Origin: Allacma fusca | Lineage: Eukaryota; Arthropoda; Collembola; Symphypleona; Sminthuridae | Reading direction: 5' to 3' | DNA length: 64,000 nucleotides | Assembly: GCA_947179485.1 (NCBI GenBank) | Contig: OX359246.1 | Coordinates: 31,620,001-31,684,000 of the forward strand | In this document: positions 1 through 11,301 of the stretch, in pieces | Layout: every line of letters starts with the position of its first letter | Numbering within the stretch: the stretch's first letter is position 1 | Notes under the pieces: model-generated | Database searches by the model: none | The model's input: the letters and a program-made list of their open reading frames with translations, nothing else | Told to the model about the DNA's origin: nothing | Translations under genes and position numbers: made by a program

Positions 1-2224
1 TAAGTCGTATTACTTTTATGGGAAAAATGTTTTATTTTGTTGTCATTGCAGCATACATTCCATGGTTTCATATTTTCATTCCTCGTTGTTAACCGATATT
101 TGTGTGCACAATGTTCGTCATCACAACACGTGATAAAGTAATTTTTTTGAGGTTATAATATTACGCTAGAGCGTAAAACTGTAACACGTAATAAAGACAA
201 TAAAGACGAATTTGATGTAAGACACGTATTACGTTTTAGGAAACCTTTTGTGAATTAATGGAAATTTTATTCTGAAATCATTTGGCAATATGCTGAGACC
301 CTTACATGAAAAACGTGAACGTTCGAACATTTCAAGTAGCTTATGCTTCAATTATATCATTGACTAATTAGCTAAAAGTAAATATGCGCGTCTAAATTAC
401 ATACCTACAAATTTGATTTGATCGAGAATCGATTTTCATGAAATTATTTGTATAACAAATGACCGCAAACCAAAGTGTATTTCATAACGGTGAAGGAACT
501 TTTATATTCCTACATATAAGTTGACGTGATGTACGTGAACGTTTAAGTATTTCAAGATGCTTGCTCCAGTCCTATTACTGACTGATTAGCTAATTAAATA
601 TGCGTATACGTAAATTATACACAAGTTTGCTTTGATCGAGAACCAATTATTTGACATAATTTGTCTAAAAAAAGAATGCAAACAAAATTAATTATATTTC
701 CTAAGGATGAAGAAGAAATCAATAGGAAACTTAATACCGTGTGGATTTCATATTCATTTCATTCTTGTTCCAGGTGTATTTGCACGAAATCTCACAAAAT
801 CCTGTACAATTTGACTATGCTTACCAAGAATGAACTGCGATTTAATCGTAAAGCCATCAGAATCCTGTCGTTCCTTTATCAAATTCCATTTGAATTGGAT
901 AAGAACGACAGAATAATTTTTAATCAGGGTTTTAAACAGCAATCAGTTTGGAAAATATGTTACTTAATTATGTGTATTCATGTAATATTCCTTTGTGTTA
1001 GACTCCTTCAACAATTTTATACTCAAGAATGGAACAGTGTGCATGAAATAGTTGAACAAATCTTTTTCACAACTTGTTTCTTCGTAGCGTTTTACTGGAC
1101 TTCGGTGGTATTTCTGGTCGAGCCATCTCTTTTTGCCGCCATCTTAAATGAAATTTCTCAAACAATTACCGATGGTAAGGTTATATAAATATGTGTATAG
1201 TATTTTTCGATTTGAGGAAAGCACTGTTGTTTTGCTATTTAGTGGTAATGAGTGTTACAAACCGTAAGAAAAAAATATTAAATAATTTTGCTGACGTGAT
1301 AAAAATATGAATCGCAGGTTCTTCCGGCGATTTCTATTCTCATTGGAGGAATTATACAAAGAAGGAGATACTCATCATTTTTCTCCCTTTTGGCTTTTAC
1401 ATCTCATCAGTTTTGATTTTCTTCCCGTGTATTTTTTTTATTGAATCCCTCAGCAAAGTTTCTCTGGTTTTCTGTTATCCATCCCAATTCAAAGCACATT
1501 TCTTTACTACTCACACATTTACTATTTGAAACCTTTGTTTTAGCTACTTTTATTGGCGGGCCAACTATGGCATTTTATATACAGCTACTATTTTTTGAAA
1601 ATATCTCTCACACCATTAAAACCGAAGTATCGAATATGGGGTAAAGTGCATGTTTACTTGGAATCTTTTAATTTTTGACAACTGTGTTGATTCTACTTGG
1701 TAAAATTTCAGGAATCACGAAGACAGTAATGAGACCCAGGCTGAGGTGATCAAGGGAATTAAAACGTGCAGAATTCTTCAGCTGTCAATTCAGAATTTTG
1801 ATCAAGTTTTTTCAAACTTCATATTGGTCTTCAAAATATTTGCGCTCACAGCAGGCACTCTCGGGCTTTTCATGTCAATTAAATTTTACAGAACGAATCC
1901 AATAATGGCTCTTGTGGAGTTGCTGTTGTCGATAGAAATATTTATTATTTTTCTAATGCTCTACGATGAAGCCTTTTTCATCCCTTCAAGTATTAATAGT
2001 CTCAAGAAAGCCGTGCTTTTGACATCCAATAAAATGCACAATGGAGAAAATTTTAAGAGAACGGTTTGTCAAACTTTAAGCTCAATTCGGCCTTGTGGAA
2101 TCAAAGTGGGTCAATTCCATGTGTTTGAGAGGACTTCAACACCAATTTTTGTCAATCTTGTGAAACGAAACTTGCAGGGGTTGTTGGTAACTTTCCGTGT
2201 TATTTGATTACACATGTAAGCAAA
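1..2224 (+). repeat. Direct segmental duplication, copy 1 (chemoreceptor locus)
   Basis: This stretch, which probably continues to the left of the window, is repeated at about 4198-7733 in the same orientation with only scattered substitutions and small indels. The match covers promoter-side DNA, all exons and both introns of the receptor gene. Similarity stops sharply just after the stop codon (2225 and 7734). Within the 5' flank of copy 1, about 300-455 and 535-670 resemble one another (shared cgtgaacgtt, atttcaag, ctttgatcgagaa), which suggests a degenerate tandem repeat of about 230 bp. Confidence 0.9.
817..2207 (+). pseudogene. 7TM chemoreceptor (gustatory/odorant-like), copy 1, frameshifted
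   Basis: This is the paralogue of the intact gene at 6318-7715 and has the same three exons: 817-1174, 1318-1640 and 1712-2207. The introns start gtaagg and gtaaag and end cag. Exon 2 is 323 nt against 319 nt in copy 2. Three of the extra bases are a codon; the fourth is one extra T in a run near 1432-1439 (eight T here, seven in copy 2). That T shifts the frame, so translation from exon 1 ends in exon 2. Exons 1 and 3 remain open, and exon 3 still encodes the usual receptor C-terminus (KVGQFHVFERTSTPIFVNLV). The gene is either a very young pseudogene or an intact gene with a homopolymer sequencing error. The start at 817 (MLTKNELRF) was chosen by alignment to the receptor at 30304; an ATG at 676 is also in frame but a cag just before 778 may be a splice acceptor. 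Confidence 0.8.
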
Positions 2225-2262
2225 TGGCAATTTAATGTTAGTGTCCAGTGTCAATTATAATT

Positions 2263-2607
2263 TTAATGAAATAAATTTCCACCTTCAAATGATGTCAAAA
2301 ACATAACCAGCTGCAAGTGGAATTGAAGTAATTCTTCATAGCAGAAAAGTAAGTTTAACTGTAAAGCTGCAGGCAAGATGGATGCAATGAAAAATGTTGC
2401 ACAGATACATAAGTACCCTGCCATTAATGGGGATTCGTGTTGTCGACCTGACATTTGAATGGTTCGCACCAGCATAAATACAGTTGCAAATATATTATAA
2501 CAGATGTTAAAGAACCACATGAATTTCCGTGAGGTATTCAAATTTGTATAGAATTTCCCGGATTTTGAATCCAACTTGAAGGGGGCAGTGTGGAGAAACT
2601 CATCCAT
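2263..2607 (-). pseudogene. Truncated chemoreceptor N-terminal fragment
   Basis: The minus strand encodes 114 residues resembling the N-terminal part of the neighbouring 7TM receptors: a short N-terminus (MDEFLHTAPFKLD) and two hydrophobic segments around FMWFFNICYNIFATVFMLV and AGYLCICATFFIASILPAAL. No downstream exons can follow, because the next 56 bases lead straight into the 3' end of the plus-strand receptor. I therefore read it as the 5' exon of a receptor cut off when the plus-strand duplication junction formed at about 2225. It could be a short functional exon of a gene with distant exons, but nothing here supports that. Confidence 0.5.
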
Positions 2608-2783
2608 TTGTAACCTACGAACATGTACAGATACGTAGTTTTTTGAAGAAAACGGGACGAAGGATGCTCAACTTTTCAAGCTGATATCCATGATTTTGAG
2701 ATTTTGATTGAAATAATATTTTTGCAAATGCGACAAGTATGGACCGACCAGAGAAATTCTCTCGAAGTTGATAACGTCAGCTC

Positions 2784-3407
2784 CAAAGGTGGGCAAAAAG
2801 ATTGCGTATCCTAAATCCTACATACATTTTATAGTTTACAAAGAGCATACATTTTGCATACATAAATTTGTCCAGAATTGCAATCATACATATATGCATA
2901 CATAAATTTGTCCCGAAATGTAATCATACATATATTTATCATATAAATAAATTTATGCATAAATGTATGTACACGTGCCTATAAAAGTGCATGTAGAACG
3001 TTCTGAACCTTTATAAAAACCAATGAAGCATGGCTTCGCGCGAGTATATTGGTGATTAGTTAAGTTTAAAATTATTAATTTCTAGTTTCATAGGTTTCAT
3101 CAATCGTTTGCATTGCAGCTGGAAATAATAAATGCGAATACGCCAAAAAACACAGACCGTGCCAAGAAAATACAGATGGAGCTCGCTGAACATACAAGGT
3201 GCATACATAATACATACCTAAATCTCCCCGGCCTTTTAAACATACATACTCGTAAATACAGTATTCATACCATACATACATCATACATTTTTTTTAGTGG
3301 AAACACCCAGCCTACATAAAATACATACAAATATTCGGAAAATGTGCGAACATACATAAAAAACTGCATATATTTATGCATAAATGTAGGATATGTGCCC
3401 AGCTTTG
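2784..3407. mobile_element. hAT-type MITE with perfect 8-bp target-site duplication
   Basis: The element is flanked by identical 8-bp copies of gtcagctc (2776-2783 and 3408-3415). Its ends are inverted: caaaggtgggca at the left, and the complement of the right end reads caaagctgggca. The interior is rich in catacat/cataaatttgtcc repeats and carries no meaningful coding sequence. An 8-bp duplication and CA...TG ends are the hallmark of hAT elements; a 624-bp length without transposase makes it non-autonomous. Two short overlapping ORFs inside are chance. Confidence 0.9.
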
Positions 3408-4197
3408 GTCAGCTCAGAATTGCAAACTATTGTCAACTTTTAAAACAAATCTTGCTCATGTATGTGCAACCAGTTCCTAGAGAATAAAGAACTGCTATTA
3501 GCTGCCAAGTCAGATAAGAAGTACACTTGGAAGAGCAAGTATTCCCAAGAACTTAGGTACATACTTTCACGCATATTGGGTAGTGCCTAATTATTTCTAA
3601 ATATCAATTTTTAATAATTTTTAATTTTTAATTTAAAGGTACTTATTTGACGCTTCACAAAAGTGGCCCCCTCCACATACAACAGTCAGTATGAAGCAAT
3701 TACCATGTAAATTTGTAACTTAAAGCAGCAATAAATGCAAAACAAATTATAAGAAATAGAAGATCCTATTTAACCATCAAGCGAATATAATATGTTCACA
3801 AAACTTCGGTTCAAAATCAGGTTCTTAGGACGGTTTTTAATCGGTTGATAAAAAATGTTTGGACTGGACATTTCAAATGACTATAGTTTCTATCAGCATC
3901 AGTAAGGCAAAATAACTTTGTAATAAGTAGATATATAGTAGTAATTAATAGTTAAAACCATGTTGCCCCATAGTAGATGTAGAAGAGGATCTGGACAATG
4001 TGATCTTGCAATTAGTGTTCCTCTATTTGTCCTCTGTCGTACTTCAGGAAAACCACAGTAGTCCTCATTGAAACGTTTGTCTTTCTATCGCTGCCCTTTA
4101 AAAGTTCGGGAGTGCATGGAGGTTTCCAGTTGATTGTGTTTCCATTTACTGGGAGTTATTGGTTTTGGAATAAAACCGAATCTATAATATTTTTATT
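3408..4197. other. Intergenic, no gene seen
   Basis: About 790 bases of AT-rich DNA between the MITE and the second duplication copy. I see no long ORF, RNA gene or clear repeat. Confidence 0.6.
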
Positions 4198-4672
4198 GTA
4201 AGTCATGCTGCGCTTCTGAATATTTACTTTTATAGGAAAAATGTTTTATTTTGTTGCCATTGCAGCATACATTCCATGGTTTCATATTTTCATTCCTCAT
4301 TGTTAACCGATTTTTGTGTGACACGTGAACACTAGATAGACAGTGTTAAAGTAATTTTTTGAGGTTATAATATTGCGCTATAGGGTAAAACTGTAACACG
4401 TAGTAATGACGAATTTGATGTAAGGCACGTATTACGTTTTAGGTAGCCTTTCGTGAGTTAATGGAAATTGTATTCTGAAATCATTTGGCAATATATAAAC
4501 TGAGGTAATAAGCTGAGACCCTTACATGAAAAACGTGAACGTTCGAGCATTTCAGGTAGCTTATGTTTCGGTCCTATCGTTGACTAACCAAAGTAAATAC
4601 ATATGCACGTGTAAATTATATACTTACAAAGCTTTGATCGAGAATCAATTTTTATGAAATAATATGTGTAAC

Positions 4673-6039
4673 CAGGGATGTCAATTTCCAATTTTGTGAT
4701 TACAAATTACAAGTAATGATTACTTCAAAAACAAAATGAATTTACAATTACAACTGACGCTTAATTCAATTGTAACTACTAATTGATTATTACGATTAAC
4801 GATTACTTTAATTATAATTTGCATTGATGATTACAATTAACGATCACTTTAAAGATTATTTTCATTGTTGATTACGATTAAAGATTACTATAAAAATAAT
4901 TTTCGTGGATGATTACGATTAACAATTATTTTAAAAATAATTGTCATTGATGATTACAGTTAACGATTACTTTAAAAATTATTTTCCTGGCTGATTTCGA
5001 TTAACGATTATTTCTAAAAAAATGTTTAATTTTCTATTATAATTAACGGATATCTTTTAAAAAATTATTTAGTAGTGGATTACAACTAATCATTACCTTT
5101 TAAAAATTATTAAATTTTTGATTACAGCTAATGATTGCCCTTTTATAAAATATTTAATTGTCAATTACAATTAGTGACTCTTTTTAAAAATTATTAAATT
5201 TTTGATTACAACTAATGACTGCCTTTTTATAAAATATTTAATTGACAATTACATTTAGTGACTCTTTTTAAAAAATTTTTACTTGTTACTTTAGTTAATC
5301 GCTTAGCAGAGCAAAACAATCGTTGCGGGTGGTGAGACGTCACCCGTATTTTTTATATGGTATAGATTATGTTTTTGTATTCTTAAAATAAATCTTAGCT
5401 TCAATTTGTGAGACTTCGTTGTATTGCACAACAAATAATAGCTAAGAACTTGTAGTAACTGAATACGATATAACAAAATAATAACAATTGCTTTATATGG
5501 TTACCAGGATCTTTTTATTGTAAATTATGTATTAAAAAGCTTACAATGTACAAACTTTCGTCCACGAGTGTAATGTCGTCAGGCAAAACAAATTATTGAG
5601 AAAATTTTACCCAGTTTCAAATTCCCTATTATTTATTAGGATTAATGATTACTTTGGGGAAAATGTGATTCATGATTACGAATACAAAATACTTCTGCTA
5701 AAATATCATTTACGATTACAATTACAAATTACTTTTCAGCAATGTTTCCGTTACGATTAGAATTACAAATTACTTTTTGATAAATTTTTTTATATGATTA
5801 CAATTACAAATTACTTTTTGCTAAACCTCCAATTTCAATTACAATTAACAATTAATGGATTATAATTTCATAATTGGTGATTAAAATTGATGATTGATTT
5901 TCGAATACGGTTAATTGATGATTACAATTAATGATTATTTCAAAAAATCCAAGCTAACTAAATTAACGATTGATGATTAATAGTTAGTAATCGTTAATCG
6001 TTAATCATTAATCGTGATTATTGATCGTTGACATCCCTG
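4673..6039. mobile_element. hAT-type MITE built of ~41-bp tandem repeats, inserted upstream of the receptor
   Basis: Perfect 8-bp duplications of tgtgtaac flank the element (4665-4672 and 6040-6047). The ends are inverted: cagggatgtcaa at the left and ttgacatccctg at the right. The paralogous site in duplication copy 1 (449-456, tgtataac) is empty, which is direct evidence of insertion. The interior is a degenerate minisatellite: units of about 40-42 bp beginning near 4784, 4825, 4866, 4908, 4949 and 4989 carry gattacgattaacgattac-like cores. After a spacer at about 5290-5600 the same motif returns in the second half. There is no transposase. It ends about 280 bp before the receptor start codon, so it may alter the promoter. 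Confidence 0.93.
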
Positions 6040-6317
6040 TGTGTAACAAATGACCTCAAACCAAACTGTATTTCATAACGGCGAAGGAACTTTTATATTC
6101 CTATCAGTACATACATATCTATGTATAAGTTGACGTGAAGTACGTGAACGTACTGATTAGTTAATTCAATATAGACAAAAGAATGCAAACAAAATTACGC
6201 TTCAAGGATGAAGAAGAAATCAATAGGAAACTTAATACCGTGTGGATTTCATATTCATTTCATTCTTGTTCCAGGTGTATTTGCACGAAATCTCACAAAA
6301 TCCTGTACAATTTGACT

Positions 6318-7715
6318 ATGCTTACCAAGAATGAACTGCGATTTAATCGTAAAGCCCTCAGAATCCTGTCGTTCCTTTATCAAATTCCATTTGAATTGGA
6401 TAAGAACGACAGAATAATTTTTCATCAGGGTTTTAAACAGCAATCAGTTTGGAAAATATATTACTTAATTATGTGTATTCATGTAATATTCCTTTGTGTT
6501 CGACTCCTTCAACAATTTTATACTCAAGAATGGAACAGCGTGCATGAAATGGTTGAACAAATCTTTTTCACAGCTTGTTTCATCGTAGCATTTTACTGGA
6601 CTTCGGTGGTATTTCTAGTCGAGCCATCTCTTTTTACCGCTATCTTAAACGAAATTTCTCAAACAATTAAGGATGGTAAGGTTGTATAAATATGTGTATT
6701 GTATTTTTTGATTTGAGGAAAGCACTGTTGTTTTGCAATTGAGTGTTAATAAGTGTTACAAATTACAAACCGTAAGAAAAAAATATTAAATAATTTTGCT
6801 GACGTAATGAAAATATGAATCGCAGGTTCTTCCGGTGATTTCTATTCTCATTGGAGGAATTATACAAAGAAAGAGATACTCATCATTTTTCTCCCTTTTG
6901 GCTTTTACATCTCAATTGTGTTTTTGTTCCCATGTATTTTTTTACTGAATCCCTCAGCAAAGTTTCTCTGGTTTTCTGTTATCCATCCCAATTCAAAGCA
7001 ACTATCTTTACTAGTCACACATTTACTATTTGAAACCTTCCTTTCAGCCTTTTTTATTGGTGGGCCAACTATGGCATTTTATATACAGCTACTATTTTTT
7101 GAAAATATCTCTCACACCATTAAAACCGAAGTATCGAATATGGGGTAAAGTGCATGTTTACTTGGAGTCTTTTAATTTTTGACAACTGTATATATTTATT
7201 ATACTTGGTAAAATTTCAGGAATCACGAAGACAGTAATGAGACGCAGGCTGAGGTGATCAAGGGAATTAAAACGTGCAGAATACTTCAGCTGTCAATTCA
7301 GAATTTTAATCAAGTTTTTTCAAACTTCATATTGGTCTTCAAAATATTTGCGCTCACAGCAGGCATTCTCGGGCTTTTCATGTCAATTAAATTTTACAGA
7401 ACGAATCCAATAATTGCTCTTGTGGAGTTGCTGTTGTCGATAGAAATATTTATTGTTTTTCTAATGCTCTACGATGAAGCCTTTTTCATCCCATCAAGTA
7501 TTAGTAGTCTCAAGAAAGCCGTGCTTTTGACATCCAATAAAATACACAAGAGAGAAAATTTTAAGAGAATGGTTTGTCAAACTTTAAGCTCAATTCGGCC
7601 TTGTGGAATCAAAGTGGGTCAATTCCATGTGTTTGAGAGAACTTCAACACCAATTTTTGTCAATCTTGTGAAACGAAACTTGCAGGGGTTGTTGGTAACT
7701 TTCCGTGTTATTTGA
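6318..7715 (+). CDS. 7TM chemoreceptor (gustatory/odorant-like), intact copy 2
   Basis: Three exons (6318-6675, 6826-7144, 7220-7715) join in frame (phases 1 and 2) to give 390 residues, a normal size for arthropod gustatory or odorant receptors, which sense ligands at the dendrite membrane as cation channels. Hydrophobic segments run through the protein: SVWKIYYLIMCIHVIFL, the segment around VEQIFFTACFIVAFYWTSVV, FLPFGFYISIVFLFPCIFLL, FETFLSAFFIGG, and in exon 3 the segment from FILVFKIFALTAG to LLSIEIFIVFLMLYD. The C-terminus (KVGQFHVFERTSTPIFVNLV, then LLVTF) has the place and look of the conserved receptor tail. The start (MLTKNELRF) was chosen by comparison with the receptor at 30304. 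Which subfamily it belongs to, and its ligand, cannot be told. Copy 1 upstream is frameshifted, so this may be the only working member of the pair. Confidence 0.85.
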
Positions 7716-7733
7716 TTACACATGTAAGCAAAT

Positions 7734-8526
7734 CGTGTAAACGCAACCCTTATATTAGTTGAGCAAGAGTTTTTGAATCATCGTAGAAATTCCCAAGCCC
7801 TTCAGTATAGAAATCGAAGAAAACATTTTAACTATCATAAATAGTAGTTATGTAATACATTTGTCAAAAATTCACAAAAAAGGAGCCTCATTAGTCATCT
7901 CTGAAGATGAAAATAAATACTTCTAATATTCTAAATAGCCTCTACAAAGATACCCACTGTTTGCTGCATTAGATCCAGCGTTCAGATTTTGGAAGTACTG
8001 GTGTTAAGTTCGTTCAGGGGGGGCAGGTCGTACATAAATTCATCTTGGCAAAAACTTTGAAATTCTGGTAAAAAAAATTATATTTTGGATTATCCCACCA
8101 GAAATATCCAAACCAAAAGTTACAGGCAGTTTTTTTTAGTCCTTCCCTCTGAATCGTTATATAATCTGTTTTCTAAATGAACCCAGGTCATAATTTGTTA
8201 AAAATAAAAACATGTTTATATTGAGTCATGTTTTCTGTATTAGCTGGTTTACTTCTTTTTACTTTTGCTCCTTAACATAATGGTTAGAAAGAGGCACTGC
8301 ACTTACAATTAGTTCACCGTGTAGTAGTATAATAGTTTTAAAGTTTCATCGTACATTCGACTTTTACCTATAATATAATAATATAGTAGTAGAAACAATT
8401 AATACTGCATTAGCAAATAAGCGATTACATATTTTCGCAAAGGTTTGCATGTCCGACAAATAATTAGTTCTTTTGAAGTTTTCACAAGAATCTTATCAAA
8501 AGGCTGGTAACCCTGATTCCATTTGA
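7734..8526. other. Intergenic, no gene seen
   Basis: About 790 bases of AT-rich DNA between the convergent receptor and F-box genes. No coding or structural signal was recognised. Confidence 0.6.
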
Positions 8527-11301
8527 TCACTTATCAACGAAGTTCACGAACGGTGATATATGGTCCAGGAACACTGTGATTTTAAAACAGATGAATTTTT
8601 TATTTAGAAAGATATTTATAGACGTTATATACATATGTACGATGACGATGTATAATCTAAACAATTGAATGGCACATGACTTACCACATGGTTTGCAGGA
8701 ATTCTGACACTCCTTTCGTATAACTTTCACTGTGAAGTTTCTTCCTCGAACCCTTTCCAGTACCAAATGTCCCGTGAGTTGCGTTAGAAACTGTGTATTT
8801 TCTTTCCGGGCTAGATCTTTGCAGTGCTGGGCTTCCAGAACTAATCTTCGTAAACCTATGTCACAGGCAAATCAATTACAAGTTATTCTACAGCCAGGTG
8901 TAATAAAATTATGTTCGTAATTTACTAATGTTTGGGTAAAGACTTTCATACACAGCAGATTCTGAAGACCGGGTTTGGTAGAAGCATACTGATAATTTCT
9001 CAAGAATGTCTCATCTTTGGTTTTCAATTCCTGAAGTTCTTCTTCACTAATTCCACATAAAGCAGCGTCTAAATTCTTCTTCCCATTTTGCCCGCCCAAC
9101 TCAGTAACGGTAACTTGCTCTAATTCTGGCCACGTTGTCCAAGTAGAGGTTAAATAAGAAGCGACTTTCTCACCAACATTTATTTGAAATTCCCTTAGAT
9201 TCGGGAACAGCTCCTTCATCCAATCGAACCAGGTTTGTTCGGTGGGGAAGTCTATTTTAGTCAGTCTAAGTTTTCTTACGGAATGACAAGTAAATTCTTC
9301 TAGATTCATTCGGAAATCACTGGTAATGTAGTTAGTGGTATGTCTTGGAGCTGCTGTTGCAATGATTTCAATGGACTGTAAATTAGGGAAGAAACGTGGA
9401 AAGTTTATTCGTCGCAATGTAGGAAATTCTTCCAGAATATCCGTTTCAAAAGAATAACCCACAGAGATGTGACGAAGCTTCTTCAAAACTGGCATGTTAT
9501 CTGCATTTGTCAATAAAATGATATCTAAATGGCCAATCTTAAGCTCCTCCAACGTATTTTTACTGCTGTTCAGTAGCGACAGTGCCACATTTTGGTAAAC
9601 CTGTAGGTCACCTCCGTTGCTGCGGTACCAGCCGGAGGAGACTTTCATGAACCGAAGTCTCGGCTGTTCCAAGACTAGTTGTCCACAAGTTTCCATCTGT
9701 GGAATGCCTTCAGGTTCAAGTAAGAAGTCTTTCAAGGCCTGTATTTTCTTATTCTGTCTGATTATTTCTACTTCATCTTCCGCAATTGGCCCGAAGATCT
9801 TCTGGAGGTTGCTAGCTACCGAAATAACTTCATTTACAAGACCGTCGTATTTTCTAATCGGAAATGTTACTGAAGTCAAAGACTTCATATTTAGCTCCAA
9901 GCCTTGAAACATCTCTTGTAAGCTGTTGATTTTGCTGGGTAACGTGATGATTTCTAGCTGCTCCAACGGCGACCCGTCTTGGAAGTATCTTTTGATGAAT
10001 TGGATTGCCGGGCAGTCCAGCCCTGTATGGCCCATAAGCCTCAGTTTCATTCTAGTAAAGATGGCAAGATCTTCGCAAAGGTACTCGTAGAAATCTTCGG
10101 GGTGAGAAGCGTCCGCACATTGGTGTCCTCCAGAGATAAATAGTCCATTGAACGGGAGCGGGAGATGCGATTGGGTTAGCATATCATTCAGCTCCTTGAG
10201 TTGTTGACAGTCCTGAACTTTCGCTAGGGAATTTCTTTTCTCTTGTAGATAAACACGTGAGTTCCAGTTCCATTTCTTGTTGACCAGTCCGCAGGTAAGG
10301 AGGTCAGGTGTTGAAAGATATTGAAAAATACCATCCAATATCTGCAGCAGCCCAAAATCATTAAATCAATTGTGGATAAGTCTCACAGAATTTTTAAACA
10401 CCAAAAATATCATCATATCAATCTACTGTTGTTTTTATTTGAAACTCTACCAAGCTAGTTGCAATAGCTACCAAATTTCAGCGAAAGGCATAAAAGGGAC
10501 CCTATTAAAAATTATTCCTTAAGAGGAGCAGTACATGCTACAAGAAGGGTAAACTCTAATAATTACTCAGTTAACGAATAACGAATTACCAAACAATCAT
10601 AACGAAAACCTGGGATATTTGATAATATTTTTGAAAGGTTCTTATTATCTTTTGGAACATTTTTGTAACTATACCAACTTGATAAATTTTAAAAGCACTA
10701 GATTCGCTGATTCGCGAATCCTCCGTATGACATCATTGGAACAAATAATTTTTTCTTAAAATAATAACTTCAGCTCCCGACACAAATAAGTTTGCCATCA
10801 AGGTTGCTCATACATATTTTATATATTAAAAAAAAACCAATATTCCATACACACAAATAATTACACAACCTCTGAATTACCTACTTTAACGATTACAATT
10901 ACAACAATCCCAACAATACAAATTCTAACAATACAAATTTTTTGGTGCAACCGGGCAGAAATAACAAATCACAGTAACAATTGCAATTAAATATTTTTAC
11001 ATTTAAATAATTTTACCAAATCGTTAGAAAAAGCAATCGGATCCGCTTCAACGGCTGACACAATCATTGACTCCGTCTGTAAATTGATGTGATAATTACA
11101 AGATTCATTTTGCCACTAAAAATGATCAATATTTCCGAAAAAATTACTTTTTGAAATTTTTTTGAATTAATGAACGACAAATTTAAAAAAATAATTACAA
11201 TCATTTTTTATTTTTAGTAAAAATAATGGATACAAAATTTAATTGAGTCAAATTTTGCAGTGCAATTTACTTACGTCTTCTTGTTTTGGTGTATCCTCCA
11301 T
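8527..11301 (-). CDS. F-box/LRR-like protein A
   Basis: Five minus-strand exons were assembled: 11301-11275, 11076-11017, 10341-8952, 8855-8685 and 8573-8527. Frames join throughout to give 564 residues. The F-box begins at residue 30, the first codon of exon 3 (ILDGIFQYLSTPDL, then LVNKKWN). F-box proteins bind Skp1 and choose substrates for SCF ubiquitin ligases. The rest contains irregular leucine-rich stretches, for example SVRKLRLTKIDFPTEQTWFD and WPELEQVTV followed by NLDAALCGISEEE. The C-terminal exons carry LRRLVLEAQHCKDL and a CxxxCxxC-like motif (CQNSCKPCG). The exon 3 donor (gtatga at 8951) was chosen because it reproduces the phase-1 junction of gene B. The open frame running past that donor to 8872 is intronic. 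Function beyond substrate adaptor is unknown. Confidence 0.85.

Larger units (their letters stand above)
4198..7733 (+). repeat. Direct segmental duplication, copy 2 (chemoreceptor locus)
   Basis: This is the second copy of the block at 1-2224. It is longer because it contains the hAT MITE at 4673-6039, absent from copy 1, so the insertion came after the duplication. Copy 1 also has about 75 bp of flank (near 560-670) that is shortened here. Confidence 0.9.

Noticed and set aside
661..816. Longer N-terminus for receptor copy 1 beginning at or before 676
   Set aside because: The upstream part contains a likely splice acceptor (ttgttccag near 777), begins at a TTG in its longest form, and has no counterpart in the receptor at 30304.
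3075..3319. Two overlapping short ORFs on opposite strands
   Set aside because: They fall inside a MITE made of catacat repeats and have no protein-like composition.
4784..5290. Regular ~41-bp repeats resembling a CRISPR array
   Set aside because: There is no separation into constant repeats and variable spacers; the whole unit is degenerate, and it lies inside a eukaryotic hAT MITE.
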